A DNA stretch of 64,000 nt from Trileptium ribeirensis (GCA_030248225.1 JASANE010016367.1:1-64000), one strand, 5' to 3'. Positions 9,716 to 21,799 are shown, numbered from the stretch's first letter. Program-made: numbers and translations. Notes: generated by a model from the sequence alone, not told the origin.

Positions 9716-12545
9716 CTGAAAATATATCAAGCATCTTGAAAGGAATGTTAAATGGTAAAATAATTGCTAACATGCCATTCCCGCTCAAAATAACAGATAA
9801 ACGGGATCCACTCTACGAAGAAGTATATCTTTAATTAATGCAACATCTACTAGACAGTTTCTGTTTCAAAGGTATCATTTCCTATAGATAGTATAATCAA
9901 CTAAAGATATGTAATATATATTATGCCAGGTGTCGGAAGATATCCGAACTATGAAGGTTTCATAACCAATCTAACAGCAATAATGTAAGAGTCTTTCTTA
10001 AATAATTTCTGGTTTAAAATATGATCCCAGTTGCTTTACTAAGTCAGAAAAAACATCATTACGGCGTTTGCACATGTGAAGCCAGAAGCGCGGTTATAAT
10101 TTGATACAAAACAGAAACAACAATCAATAAATTTTGTATAATATAGCAGCAGATTTCCAAGCTTCAGTGGGGTAGCACGAAAAGGGTCACAAAGCAAATG
10201 CAGCGATAAAGATATGAGAGATTCTAAATCGAAGTCCCAAGAAATTTTTTCAAAATTTTTAGTCGATTCGAAAATGGCCTATCTGCATCAGTAAAATAGG
10301 TTGAAGTTATAATTTAAGCATTCACGACGTCATCAGCGCTGCATTTTTGATCAAATTTGCGTTATCAATGCTGAATATTTTTGTGGACGCCCAAACTAGT
10401 TTCCTGGGCTGCGGGAGTACTACTAATCTGCCCAAATTAAGTTTTCTGAAGTCCCACAATAACAATAATAAACACGCAATAATGATAAACTCTACGGATA
10501 CTTCAACCATTATATCAAAACCTTCGTTCCATTTATTTCATCCTTCAATGACTATACATAGGAACTTTTAAAATATTAATAAATTTCAAAATACAATTTG
10601 ACGAATAAACACAATGTTATTTTGAAAAAATATATAAATTATATACAATTTTTACAATGTAGGCTTCTTGCACTATCGTCATTTGATGCACACCACGTAA
10701 ATTCGATTACTTTTATCGTACACAGTAACCCCGAAAACATATATATACCCATTCTAATCCTCTGCATAAATCCATAAAGAAAAAGTTATAAACTTTCTAT
10801 TATCTTGGTGCTAACATTCAGTCGTGTACCGTTGTTCAGGGTTAATAACATACCATACGTAGGATTAAAACAACGACAAAAATGTTTTTGCGAAAGTTTA
10901 TGTAGGAAATCATTGGAGCACCGTAAACGCTGGCTATGTGTTCAACTACACCCTTGTACGCGTCGAATAAAAATATGAAAAATTTATCAATCTGGTCATG
11001 TGTGACACAGGCGTACAAAAATATTTATTGCACAGTTGTGCGCTAAGTGAGAACTCCGCTGGTTAGGCTTTTTAAAAATAGCGGGTTCAGAAATGGATAA
11101 ATAAGGCAGGCATTTTTCTTTGCATGGGTGTGAGAGCCACCAATGTGGATGCATTTAGTCAATTAGGGTACACCTCCATTCCACCTACTCCAGAAATCCA
11201 GGATTTCTCATTTTGCTACAACATTGGTAAATTTAACTCACTTTGTTCGAACCGAAAACATATTATATATATATGACATGTAGGATGTTTAAAGATATAT
11301 CAGTATGGAATGCTTGAGCTAAGTGTCGAATCAGGACCTGTGTATTAAAGGAACTTCCGGTAAAAGCTTTGAGTAAACCTGTGGGTTTGAGAGCTCATTG
11401 AGCGGAGCTCGGCGAAGCCGAGCGAAGCGTTTTTATTTTCTGTCTGGGAATAAAAAGGTCTATGTCCGTCCGTTCGTTCGGTCCGACGGATCTCAAGAAC
11501 CACTGAACCGATTTTAAAAGCTTTTTTTGTTTGAAAGCCTATCATCTCAGAGTGTGCACCTGATATTTGGGATTAAAAAATTTTGAGTGGTTAATTAGTA
11601 ATTAGCTAATTAGTTAAGCTTATGCAGCTAAAATAGAGAATTTTGCAATATTTGTGTTACTTATTGAAATAGAATCGTTTCGATCAAACCATTATAGGGT
11701 TTTTTGGGTCGAAGAATTCAAATATAATATTTGTACCCATGATAAAGCCCTATGCCCTATGCAATGTAGTTACAAGAACATAAAATTGAGTACATTCGTA
11801 ATGCCACAGCTCAAGCTCCGCTCACAAATGTAGTTCCACTACCGACTAGTTATCTAAATATAAAGCGGCAACAATAAATTTAATACAAAGTTGAAAGCGT
11901 GAACTGGTGGCTATCGCCAGTCCTGGTTCAGCATCCAGCAACATATTTTTGTATCCATTTTTGAGTGGCTTCACTAAGATTGTCCAATTGATACAAAGAC
12001 AGATGATGTTATATTGAAAATCAATCACAATCAAAAACGCGAAGCTTATTGCTAACCACCAAAGGCACTATTAAGATCAATATATCCTAAGGTGGTCACC
12101 AGTACAACGGTTGCATTGCGGGGAAGGCTTGGGGTGGGTGGGAAACAGAAACATTTCTCTTGTGCAAATCACATTATATTTTGTATTGTTATGTATTGTT
12201 GCTGCTGCATTAAATACGACCAAATACACAACATTATAGTGGAGAGCTATGAGCAATGCACATCCAAATAGTCAAATTATGTAGCCAAATTGAATCATAG
12301 TAAAATATACATAACAAATAACTCTTAAAATATCTGGTTGGTTACAGCAAAAATCTAGCATACAAAGATCTACTAAATTGCAAAAAAAATGCTAAGCACT
12401 CGTATTCGTTGTTTCATAGCAGAGAATTCATCTTATCACAATTCTTCAGCAGCATCAATGTTTGGGTATCATCGATATTTAAAACAGTGCTGCATGCTGC
12501 TGCTATTGTTGTAAAACACGTATAAATAAAGGTAACAGTTATGTA
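9716..12545. other. MYRF intron, mostly unassigned
   Basis: No coding exon was found. A stretch at about 11,360-11,790 looks like a foreign repeat: it holds the hairpin GCTCGGCGAAGCCGAGC and the CG-rich run TCCGTCCGTTCGTTCGGTCC. The rest is ordinary AT-rich intron. Two tempting open frames were examined and rejected. Confidence 0.45.
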
Positions 12546-12547
12546 GC

Positions 12548-12595
12548 GGGGATAACCGGAACCGGAACTACCCATTTGAAACCAGATTCGGAACT
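12548..12595 (-). repeat. Terminal fragment of the hAT-like element
   Basis: GGGGATAACCGGAACCGGAA and the following TTTGAAACCAGATTCGG match the ATAACC end of the hAT-like family. It then runs directly into an inverted R1 tail (TTTCCACTGATGGCGCT), so this is a composite scar. The inverted R1 piece continues to about 13,040. Confidence 0.55.
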
Positions 12596-13141
12596 TATTG
12601 AAACGAAGTGTGAGAAGTTTCCACTGATGGCGCTGGGGGAAATCGTGAAACTTTCTGTTTTTGGTGTGTCGGTATCATTCATAACTCATTTTAGGATGGA
12701 TGGATTACGACAAATTTTTTGTTGTAGTTTGACAGCAAAAATGATGAAGATGTGCCTTTTACTTAAACGCAAACAGCACGACCCCATACCACAGAAGATG
12801 GCAAACATTATGTATTAAAGGTTCTTTGCCAAATATGGCCAAACGGGTACCAGTGTTTCGCAGCCAAAGTCTCGCGATATAGGCGTCGCATCGAAAAATA
12901 GAGAAGCTCCATACAGAATCAGCTCATCAAAATCTATAACTATGCTGACCACTACTTTTTGAAGGACCACTACTCTACTGTGGGTCCGAATATGGTTCGT
13001 AGACCCATTCCCAAAATGGCGATTTTTCAAATTTCGCCCTGTTATTGCTTGTTTTTGCCATTGTCTTTGTTATCTAAGTGCCCTTTAGATTATCAACCAA
13101 CACGCTGGTTACAATGGTTTTGCTATTTAAAATCCAACTAA

Positions 13142-13546
13142 TGGCTCTCCAAATTGGGGGGGTGGGCCCTTGGCATTTTCCGGTGCCCCCGGTTCCTGCC
13201 TCCTGGCAAAATTTTGGACTTCCCTGGTTCGTGCCCTAGCGCAAAATTGTGGGCTTCCCACGATTTATCGTCTCTTGGAAATTTCTTTGTTTCCAATCGG
13301 TCCAAAGCACATAAAATTTGATCAAAATTTGTATTAAAATTAAGTTCCGAAGCCAACAATTTCGAAAATTTTGTCAAAAGTTGCATCAATGGAGCTTTTT
13401 CTCTCCATCAAATGCGTTTTGGCAGTGTTTCTGACACGGTTTTTAACCGCTTTTCTCTTGGCGAAATTGGGCGCCCACCGTTTTCAAAACCTGCCACCCC
13501 CCCAACTCACGCCCTTTGGCAAAATCTTCAGCGACTGGGGAGCCCA
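13142..13546. mobile_element. Small inverted-repeat element, GGCTCTCC family, copy 1
   Basis: About 405 bases bounded by TGGCTCTCC on the left and GGGGAGCCCA on the right. The interior has GC-rich tracts near both ends and an AT-rich middle, shared with the copy at 52.6 kb. No protein is encoded, so it is a non-autonomous element; its class is unknown. A right-end fragment lies at about 19,190-19,285. Confidence 0.65.
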
Positions 13547-13547
13547 G

Positions 13548-13980
13548 AAATGTAATGCATTTCACAGCGTGCAGGGGATCAAAAATGGCGTATATATAGG
13601 TATTTCTGAACATCAAATACAATTAGTTGGTTATCTATAGTCCAGCATGCATATTTCATGCCCTTTTAATGAACCCGACTTTCAATAATTATAGTCTAGC
13701 ATGCATATTTCATGCCCCTTCAATAAACCCGACTTTCATAATATAGTCGGTCTTCAAGAATTACCTAAATTTTATGGTAGCCTGAATACGGTGATTTGGT
13801 TATCTAGAGACCAGCACAAATACTTCATGCATTGTCAGTTCTTTTCAATGGGTTTAGGGTCAACGAGGTTTTCCGTCTCAAAAGGTTTTAAGGTAGTATA
13901 TACGTACATGAAACACAGCTTGTTACAAGTGGTTAAACCAAATGATAACTTAAACTGAAATCACACTTCAACCTCGCTTG
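13548..13980 (+). repeat. R1 repeat fragment
   Basis: Short R1 units with TATATATAGGTATTTCTGAA and repeated GCATGCATATTTCATGCCC. The latter occurs twice about 55 bases apart, a local duplication. The fragment abuts the GGCTCTCC element. Confidence 0.55.
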
Positions 13981-14029
13981 CGAAATACTAGTATATATAA
14001 TATTAAAACACATAAAGTAACAAATGAAT

Positions 14030-14842
14030 GTACTGTGCATTTAAAATATGTTAAATAAATTCAACTTAATATATTGTGATGATGTTATTGTTGCCTGGGA
14101 TTGTACAGGCTGAGGGAGCTGATGATGCGTATACAGAGGAATTTATCGATCAAGATACTGTTTGTTCGTTTTTTGGTCCGCCAGGGAAAAAGTGCTTTCC
14201 AATATACGGCCCCAGCGTAAACAGCGTCACCTTGAAATTCATGGAGCGCACACACACTGGCCAATTTGCAATCGCTTTCTTACTAGACATATTTTTATTA
14301 CATATTGTTATCTCGCAAAAAAATTTGAAATTACTGGCGTGTGCTGCTGCAAAAAAATAACTGCAGGTATGCTATAATTTTTTGAATGAAATACCATAAA
14401 TGAGATACTGGTCCGCACAGTTTCAATAAATATAGCGTATTACCTAGAACGCAGCTTCGTGCATACTTCGCTGCGTTGCAGATATAGTACATCAATGTAT
14501 ACAAATTAACAAAATTTGCAGTGGCTGGGGCTTGATGCTATTTATATTAGCCAAGCCTACAGCATTTTAATATAATCACAATTCTTTATCTTGTTTTGCA
14601 ATGTTCATGTTTAAAACGTCCGATTTACCGGGCTATTTTTGAGTTAATATTTTCTGTTTGGTTGTATTGGAACTTGATCATTGTATATATAAGGCATGTT
14701 TGGCCCACACTTGAGGCAAAATGTGGAAAATTTTAAACCAAATTTTTAAACTGGAATTCCAGTTCGGTATGGTTTTTGCCTTTTGCCGCAGCCGGAACTG
14801 CAACACGATTTTTACCGTAACCGAAATTCCAGCTACCCCTTG
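14030..14842 (-). mobile_element. hAT-like non-autonomous element, truncated inverted copy
   Basis: The right end has the CCGGAATTCC-type terminus in inverted orientation (GAAATTCCAGCTACCCCTTG), and the interior shares TCGATCAAGATACTG and the GCAGCTTCGTGCATACTTCG region with the other copies. The left end is truncated. The intact end stops 56 bases from the exon 11 boundary (14,898), so the exon 11 donor-side intron starts almost directly in transposon DNA. Confidence 0.65.
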
Positions 14843-14897
14843 TTATATAGATATTGTTTTGAGTCTTTTATAAAGAGTAGTAGCCATTATTTATTAC

Positions 14898-15073
14898 CTC
14901 AAATTCGATTCCGAATTAATTGTCGTCGTCGATCGAAACGAACTCAGACGATACGCTTTAAGCCGCTTAAAACGATTGGTCATTTTCGTCACTTCGTCAA
15001 TTTTGCACTCCAAATTACCCGTCAAAAGGCACAGCTCTTTTACGGCTGCTGCACTTTCGAAGAAGAGACGATT
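14898..15073 (-). CDS. MYRF: MYRF exon 11: end of self-cleavage domain and coiled coil
   Basis: 176 bases: 58 codons and two bases, acceptor TAATTCATTTAG, donor GTAATA. The peptide begins NRLFFESAAAVKELCLLTGN and goes on LECKIDEVTKMTNRFKRLKA. Vertebrate MYRF has [20 protein letters not shown] then ETRIDELERW. The segment closes the S74 domain and starts the trimeric coiled coil. Heptad-like hydrophobic spacing (L, I, V, M, F, L) is visible after VKEL. Its phase fits exon 10 (ends phase 0) and exon 12 (needs two bases before it). The usually invariant MENVGAV is altered to FESAAAV. Confidence 0.92.
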
Positions 15074-15890
15074 CTAAATGAATTAGAAATAGTTTATTAT
15101 CATAAATATGTCAACAAAAGCATACTGTAAGTTGTATCGTGCGCATCAACTTATAAAATCGCACAATAAGCGAAGATTGAGATACGCGTGTCATCCTAAA
15201 TACACAAATAACGAGCATAGTCAAATTTAACCGCTCGACACCTTGCTGTTCTTAGGCTGTGGTTGTAATGAAATAGAATGAAGCTTCGTGGCTAAAGACG
15301 CAATAACGTCAAAGTACACGCGTTGAGAGCAACAATTTGAATAAACACAAATAATTGTTCTCAAAACAATCTTCTCATCCATTGTCTTTGTTTTTATGGA
15401 TCTTGCAGAAATTTCTACAATGAACGCCAATCAAGCATAGCTAATGATTTCTAAACACGTTACTAAAATCTTGGTGTTAGTAAAGTTTTCAATGTGAAAC
15501 AGTTTTATTTTGGCAATTGTTCTGCAGCATGACATGAAAGCACCTGGAAATTTGTACTATCTGCAAAAGCTTCAGTACGTAAGTTTTGTGAAAAATGTTA
15601 GTAGAATAAGTCAGGACTTGGCCGCAATGCAACCATCCGAGTAAATAACCAAATCATTGTGTCAAGCATACCAAAAAACTCTATATAGACTATTTTTTGA
15701 TGCCATGCACTAATGACGACTGACTATTTTCAGGAAATCGGTTCATTAACCCTAAGTCTAATGAAAACGTCTGAAAAGGCATGAGATACTAGATAACCAA
15801 ACCATTTTATTGAGCTTACCGAAAAACCTATATAGACAGTTCTTGATGACCTGTGTGCAATACGTAACTAAACAACAATTGAAGAGAGAC
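15074..15890. other. Intronic stretch with R1 fragment at its end
   Basis: No gene recognised in the first part. From about 15,640 it carries R1 units (ACTAGATAACCAAACCATTT and CCTATATAGACAGTTCTTGA). Confidence 0.5.
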
Positions 15891-15894
15891 TAAA

Positions 15895-16800
15895 TTCTGG
15901 AAGTCTGGAGTGATACAAGGGTCAATCTTGTCCCCAATCCTCTACAACTACGCAATAGCATGGGTGATGGAGCCCGCCCTGGCTAACGACGACGGTGTTA
16001 TTTTTGATGGCAAATGCCACGAAGTTCAAAGATGCCGCTTATGCCGACGACATAGCATAGCAGCATCGTCAGCCAACGACCTACAAGAGGTGCTCAATCG
16101 AGTAGACACAGCCACAAAGCGCATTGGTCTGCCCTTCAGCTCGCAGAAGACCAAGATAATGACCTGCTGCATCGAGAGACATTAAGACATCGTACTGAAC
16201 ATTTCTGTGAAGGAACACGTCAAACAATTGTGTTTCCTGGGAAGTGTTTTTACGGCATCAGGAGCTTTCGAAACCAAGATTAAAAACAGCATAAACTGTG
16301 CCAGGCCGTCCTTTGCGGGCCTACAGCAAGTGTGAAACTCGGCAGACGTGTCCGTTTACACGAAAGTTCAGATATAATGCTGCCATTCGACCAATTCTGT
16401 TGTACGCCCACGGGACGTGGACAGCGAAGTCAGCAGATCCACACGTTAGAGAACTTCTGTCGACGTCGAATTCGAGGCGTGACAAGGTTCGATCACATCA
16501 AGAATGAAGATCTTCGTCAAAGAGTTGGTCTCGAAACCGAGGTGTCGACACTGTTGAGGGCGGACCGTTTGTGACTCATGTTCTGAGCATGCATGACAAC
16601 AGGATCCCGAAGTAACGCCCCGGGCCCGACAGCGCGGAAAATCACACGAGACCTGGCGAAGTCACCCAGTCACGGATTGTCAACAACATATTCGATACGT
16701 GCCGCTACGCCAATGGCAACAATACCCGATGTCACATATCGAACCACGTAAAGCGAACAGAGAACATTGGCGACGAATGATCAGGTTTGAAGCCGCCAAC
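15895..16800 (+). pseudogene. LINE reverse transcriptase remnant
   Basis: A decayed non-LTR retrotransposon 3' half. It begins at the conserved RT palm entry GVIQGSILSPILYN, then has a frameshifted, altered YADD region (expected near 16,030-16,070), GLPFSSQKTKIM (a common LINE motif) and, after more breaks, CFLGSVFTASGAFETKIKNS and a C-terminal region with FCRRRIRGVTRFDH. Several frameshifts and stops make it non-functional. The same tail type appears in the fragment at 33.2-33.8 kb. The clade was not determined. Confidence 0.8.
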
Positions 16801-16839
16801 ACCCGTTGTACCAGGTGATTACCAAGTCGTGAAATATGC

Positions 16840-18655
16840 ACCGGTGGATACTAGATAACCAAATCATTGTATTCAACTTTAAGAAATACCTATATATACT
16901 GGCCTTTCCACAGCGAGAAGGGGTGGGGGGGCCCTCCCCACTTTCCAAAACCCCATGTTCGTGAGATTTTTCCCCATGTCCGCCCCCCCACTCGGCCGAA
17001 ACCCCCATGTTCAACTAATTCCAAAAATTTTTATGTCTGAAAATTTATGTTCTTTGTTTGCAAATTGTTTTTTAAACATTAATTACCTCTATTTATAATG
17101 CTAAAATATTGTTTTAGCTTGAAAGTACGTTCACAGTAGTAAAAATGCATGAAAATATGGAAATATTTTGTAATTTTAAGCAAAATTTATCCCCCCACTT
17201 TGAAATTTCCCCCGAGAATGAACATGGGGCCCCGCGAAGTTCCCCTCCACTTTTCGGAGGGCTGTGGACAGGCCAGATAATTCTTGATACCCTGCACGTA
17301 ATACATAATTAGACAAATAGAAACACACATTTAGGCCAAAAAATGCTTGAAACCATAAAAAAATGTGTAATATAGTCAAGTTGGACTTTAGATAGCAAAG
17401 CCATGGTATATAGCGCCGCGCTTGATGTCCTAGTATGTGCTCATTGTAAGGTAAAAAAGCAATAATACGTCGAAATTTGAAAAATCGTTTTCTGGAAAAG
17501 GGTTGATGAACCATATGCAGGCCCACAGCGGCCCAGGAGGGGTTTCGCAAAAGAGTTGTAGTCAGCAAAGTTGTAGAGTTTGATGAGCTGATTTTGATGG
17601 GGTCTGCGTTTTTGATGAAAAGCTTTGATGCGAGATATGGGCTGCGAACTCCGGTATGGAAAGATCTGGCAAAGAGCCTTTAAAAACCAGTATCATTGCA
17701 ATTTTTACACGACTGACGGGGTCGGAGCTGATCGCACATCGTCATGACTTTTGCTATATAACAAAAATATTTATGAAAATCCGTCCATCCTAAAATGAGT
17801 TATAAATGACAGTGACCGACAAAAAGTAATTTTCACGGTTTCCCCCTAGCGCCTTCAGTGGATACACCGCTCGCCCCGTTTCTGAAATGTGCAACAAAAA
17901 AGACGACTACCTGATGTGCGAAAATGCTAGAACTACCCAATTTTGAGAAGCAGGAAAGAAGTATGGGTCGGATCATCGTGCCATTAGCAAACAAATTTGT
18001 ATCCACTGCAATAAAATTGCGTCATTTCTTGCTTCAAATAGAAAAAAAATCATAAAACAGATACATTTTGTCCTTAAACGCGAAAAGATGGATAGATAGA
18101 TTTACGTATATTCTTAACTTTAATATGGCGGAGACTAATTGTTTTGAAAGAATCGGGTTTGTTGCAAAAACATTTTACAGTTAAAACATCGAATTTCTGA
18201 CTCTTCCAAACCAAAGTATACACCTGGAGGTGCCAGGGACGGGAAATTCGCTTTCTCTAGAACAAACCGGGAGACCTATTTCAGAACAAACCGGGAACCA
18301 TATTCAGACCCATAGCGGTCCAGGTATGGTCCCATAAAAAGCGTAGAGCTATTTTCACTGCGAAGGCTGTGTCGCGAAATATGACCTGCGAAAGACTGTT
18401 GCCCGTGTGATCAGATTTGGCAAAGAACCGTTAAAAACATATTTTATTGCCATCTTCACCCGAAAGGTGAGGCCGGAGCTGTTCGCTCTCAACTAAGGGG
18501 CTCATCGTCGTCACTTTTACTATCTAACAAAATATTTTTGTCGAAACCCGTCCATATTAATATAAATTATGAATGACAGCGACAGAAAAAAATTTCACGG
18601 TTTCCGTCTATCGTCTTTAGTGGAAGCTCCGCTGGCTTCGCTCGTCCTGTTACAT
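16840..18655 (+). repeat. R1 repeat, long double block
   Basis: R1 units (GATAACCAAATCATTGTATT) are followed after a nested element by two successive R1 tails ending at about 17,880 and 18,640 (GTGGATACACCGCTCGCCCC and GTGGAAGCTCCGCTGGCTTC). Each tail has the shared block GTTATAAATGACAGTGACCG or its variant. The two tails suggest tandem arrangement of whole R1 copies. Confidence 0.6.
16899..17276. mobile_element. CTGGCCTGTCCACAG element, copy 1 (nested in R1)
   Basis: 378 bases between CTGGCCTTTCCACAG and CTGTGGACAGGCCAG. GC-rich arms and an AT-rich core are almost the same as in the copy at 38.8 kb. It splits the R1 motif CCTATATA...CAATTCTTGATG, so it inserted after that R1 copy. Non-autonomous; superfamily unknown. 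Confidence 0.8.
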
Positions 18656-18724
18656 TGAGTTTTTCGGTAGTGTCTGTATGTTGATCTTCCAAAATTAGCA
18701 ATAAATACCCTTATAAGTATTTAC

Positions 18725-18919
18725 CTTATCTACCCGTAGATAATCCCCGTTGTCGATCACAGCGTCAGGAATAACTTCGGCTACCTCTTGGGCGATTACC
18801 CCTACCATTTGAGTGCCGTCTTCTTGCGTAATACCAAACTTTTCACACGCTGCAGGTTTCAAATCATATCGAACAATGCGAATATTCGCCATATTGTTCA
18901 ATGCTTGAGTGCCGTCGAT
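18725..18919 (-). CDS. MYRF: MYRF exon 10: S74/chaperone domain, second part
   Basis: 195 bases, exactly 65 codons, phase 0 on both sides, donor GTAAAT, acceptor AATTATGTTTATAG. The peptide holds the core of the self-processing domain: MANIRIVRYDLKPAACEKFG, then GTQMVGVIAQEVAEVIPDAV and NGDYLRVDK. Vertebrate MYRF has ISRMRLVHYRYKPEFA, TGVIAQEVKEILPEAV and LVVNK at the matching places. GVIAQEV is the signature of S74 domains from phage tail spikes to MYRF. The domain folds as a trimer and activates the Ser-Lys dyad encoded in exon 9. Confidence 0.95.
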
Positions 18920-19192
18920 CTATAAACATAATTTTGTTTATCGTATATACATAGTGACAACCGACAATTATCTAGTATTTTGCTATTTAGACGGTAGTAA
19001 TCACACAAAAAAACAAAAAGAAGCATCTGTTCTTTTTCACACCATATACAATATAAGGAAATTTCTTAGCATCTTTGTACAGTCTAACCTTTTTCGGTTG
19101 GAACATTCTATAGTTTCGTCTATTTAGGAATGAATTTAATTCAAAATTTATGTCAACAATCCTACAAAAAGTCACACTTAAACCTTTAAAGC

Positions 19193-19285
19193 GAGTCCCC
19201 TGGCAAAATCGGGCGCTCCCGGTTCGGAACCAGAGGGCCTCCAGGTTCTTCCCCTGGGAAAATTCTCATCGAATGGACATACCAG
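19193..19285. repeat. Right-end fragment of the GGCTCTCC element
   Basis: CCCCTGGCAAAATCGGGCGC, GGTTCGGAACCAG and a degenerate GAATGGACATACCAG end match the right third of the copy at 52.6 kb. It sits about 105 bases from MYRF exon 9. Confidence 0.55.
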
Positions 19286-19389
19286 TCTACCACACTTCTT
19301 TGACTGTGAAATTCAGTTTGTTACTTCAATCAACTCATACTACCAAGTAAATAACCGATCGAAGCTGGAATTAGCCGTAGTAAACTTAC

Positions 19390-19509
19390 TTCTTCGATAT
19401 TTTGCTTGAGATTACGATCAGACGGGTTAGTAATTTTGCCGACAACATGAAGATCGCCTTGAACGTGCAGTTGCGCTTGCGGTTGCGATGTTCCAATCCC
19501 GACTTTGGT
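19390..19509 (-). CDS. MYRF: MYRF exon 9: self-cleavage site exon
   Basis: 120 bases, exactly 40 codons, phase 0 on both sides, acceptor ATTTTTTTCAG, donor GTAAGT. The peptide reads TKVGIGTSQPQAQLHVQGDL, then HVVGKITNPSDRNLKQNIEE. Vertebrate MYRF has [40 protein letters not shown]. The catalytic Ser (NPSD, residue 30 of this exon) and the Lys five residues on (RNLK, residue 35) keep the spacing of the known Ser-Lys dyad, so self-cleavage is expected to work. Cleavage at this Ser releases the N-terminal transcription factor. Confidence 0.95.
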
Positions 19510-19911
19510 CTGAAAAAAATGATAAAATAACTTGTTTACACAGAATATAATAACGTTGCAGTTTTGTCAAGTATAAAGTGGGTGTAGACGGCACAACAAG
19601 GCTCAGTGCATTTGTATCGGCAAGTCATTATCGACAACCATACAAAAGTAGACTTCTTAGATATTTAAATCACGATGACAACAAACAAATCTGCGAAAAA
19701 CAGACGTTTAGTATTGCGCTAGAGTTATTCAAATTACACGGCAAAAATAACAATTTTCTTTATTCCACATTGGCTAATATTATTGGTATGCTCCATAATT
19801 TGACTTTAACTAAACTCTAGCTGAGGTTCATGTCCAAAGATGACTCCATTTTGACAAATTTACTCTGAGACAGGCCTTAATAGAAGATGGGTAAGTTCAC
19901 AATTTACCATC

Positions 19912-20190
19912 TATGTAGAAACGTCCTCGAAAATGCTCGAAAACAGAACTTATTTTTAATTTAAGTCAGATCCGATAGTACCGACGCACACTGAATGCAG
20001 CCACAAATTAAGGCGACACAACACACTTGACGCACATGATAGCTATGCTTCAAAACGAATAACAAAATTTGCATAAATCATCAGAAATTATTTCGAGTTT
20101 CGCGATATTATTGGCCCAACGCCAATTTCAGGGCACCTCTATTGCCTGCAGCGTTTTCGTGCCCAAGACCCTGCGCTTACTCAAAAACTG
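19912..20190 (+). repeat. Left inverted arm of the 19.9-27.2 kb island
   Basis: From TATGTAGAAACGTC to about 20,190 this matches the reverse complement of about 26,905-27,202. Shared blocks, with some changes and gaps, include GCATAAATCATCAGA, AACGAATAACAAAATTTGCA, TTAAGTCAGAT and GCAGCGTTTTCGT. The unrelated outer flanks mark the arm boundary. It runs into the 5' part of the BEL/Pao remnant. Confidence 0.75.
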
Positions 20191-21790
20191 ATGTCTCAAA
20201 GGCTGAATCACTTCTGTTCATTTCGACGCAAGCCAACACTTTCGAAGACAGCCTCGATGGTAACCCCGAAAGGCTGTGGAAGCTTGAAGATGTGGGTTTT
20301 AAAGAAAACATTGCGGGTGGGAGGACGAAGACACAGAAGCTGAGAAAACCTACGACGCAGAATCGAAACGTTATTCGGTTTCCTGGCGATGGAAAGCAGA
20401 GCAATCCGAGCTCACTAACAAACTTTGATTTGGCGTGTGGCCGTTTGAAAAGCGTTTTGCCCCGCCAAGATTGCAAAACAGTAGAAGTGTATGATTGACG
20501 ATCAAAGATCAGCTGGAAAGGGGTGTGATAGAACCGGTCACAAAGAAACAAGAACGTTTGGTACACTACCTGCCACATCGCGCTGTGATAACACCTGACT
20601 GAGCAACAACGAAACTACGCATCGTATATGATGCCTCGAGCAAGGTAAACCGGAAAGGTAAGAGTCTCAACGATTGTCTAAAGAGGGGTCCAGTGCTGTT
20701 AGCTGTGGCGTATTGCAATATCGATCATCAATGGCCTCGAGAAAACATTTTTGCAGATCATGCTGGACACAGAACAGGGATTTTTACTCGTTTTCTGTGG
20801 GTTCTAGACTGGTCGAAGCTTATTTTTCACAGCATATAGTGATATACCGATTTACCAGTGTTATTTTTGGCATCAACGCCAGTCCATACACGTTAGGTGG
20901 CATAATCAAGAATCACCTTGAGCAACAAAACACTTTCGTAGCAGATTAAATCTTGAATTACTGTTATGTCCATAACGTCTTCTCTGGCACTACAAACGCT
21001 GCAAATGCAATTCGATGTTACAGTGAAGCTAAATCATTAGCCGAGTCAGCTGGTATGAATCGACGTGAATGGAAGTCAAATGATATAGCGTTCATGGCTC
21101 AGGTACAAGTAGGAGACCTGTATCAGGCAGCACCCAGTGGATGATACCCTAGCATGTGCTTCATCATCACTGCAAATTAATAACAATAATTGCAACACTA
21201 AGTGACTGGTGTTGAGAGGCGTGGCTATCTTATTTGATCCATTAGGCTTGTTGTCTGCCGTCGTCATCACTGTGAATATAACCTTGCAAAAACCGTGGAC
21301 AAAGAACGTATATTTGGGATGATTCTGTTCCTGATAAACTGCTAAAAGAATGGGACGCTCTTTTTCATGATCTTGTTTTGCTTCCGAAAGTAAATGCAGC
21401 GCGATGGATTGGTGTTACGAAGTCTAGTTCAGTAGAACTACATTGTTTCTGTGACGCTTCGGAAGACGCGTATTGCGAAGCTCTCTACGTTTTGATTCGT
21501 CTCAACTAGTCTTTGCAAAAGCCAAAAGTAAGTCCGGTGGACAAGCAAAAGTTGACAATTCCGAAGTTGGAGCTCACATCACTAACGCTTGGCTGTAAGC
21601 TTCTTATGTATGCCCAACGAGAAATGGGGCTGTAAGACTAGTCTTTTTGCTCGGACTGACAGCCTTTGTGGACTTCATTGGGTTGTTTGTGAACAATGGA
21701 GATCACGAGATTCGAAACATGCCGGAAAAAAATTGCGATACGTGCCTACTGCAGACAATCCTTCAGACCTTCCAACACGCGGATAAACAA
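20142..21790 (+). pseudogene. BEL/Pao retrotransposon pol remnant: linker, reverse transcriptase, RNase H
   Basis: Broken pol of an invertebrate LTR retrotransposon. In order, over several frames: RNVIRFPGDGKQSNPSS and FDLACGRLKSVL (region before RT), GVIEPV and VHYLPHRAVITPD, LRIVYDASSKVNRKGKSLND, RT palm region, YRFTSVIFGINASPYTLGG, a connection segment with AIRCYSEAKSLAESAGMNRR, RNase H start LHCFCDASEDAYCEALYVLI, LTIPKLELTSL and the end motif RYVPTADNPSDLPTRG. These are typical BEL/Pao signatures. Many frameshifts and stops show it is dead. No long terminal repeats in direct orientation were found. Confidence 0.85.
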
Positions 21791-21799
21791 CCGAACAGC

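Noticed and set aside
10322..10510. Minus-strand open frame with a hydrophobic stretch (FIIIACLLLLLWDF)
   Set aside because: Looks like a membrane segment, but lies before exon 12 in gene order, is AT-driven, and the true MYRF membrane exon is at 8,476-8,538.
11930..12010. Minus-strand peptide LYQLDNLSEATQKWIQKYVA resembling the MYRF coiled-coil start
   Set aside because: In-frame stop just upstream, no acceptor in the right place, wrong phase. The real coiled-coil exon was found at 14,898-15,073 with exact phase and much better similarity.
15227..15430. Minus-strand 67-codon frame between MYRF exons 10 and 11
   Set aside because: No similarity to the S74 or coiled-coil regions, and exons 10 and 11 already join in phase.
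20177..20578. 133-codon minus-strand frame
   Set aside because: It is the antisense shadow of the plus-strand BEL/Pao linker and RT start.
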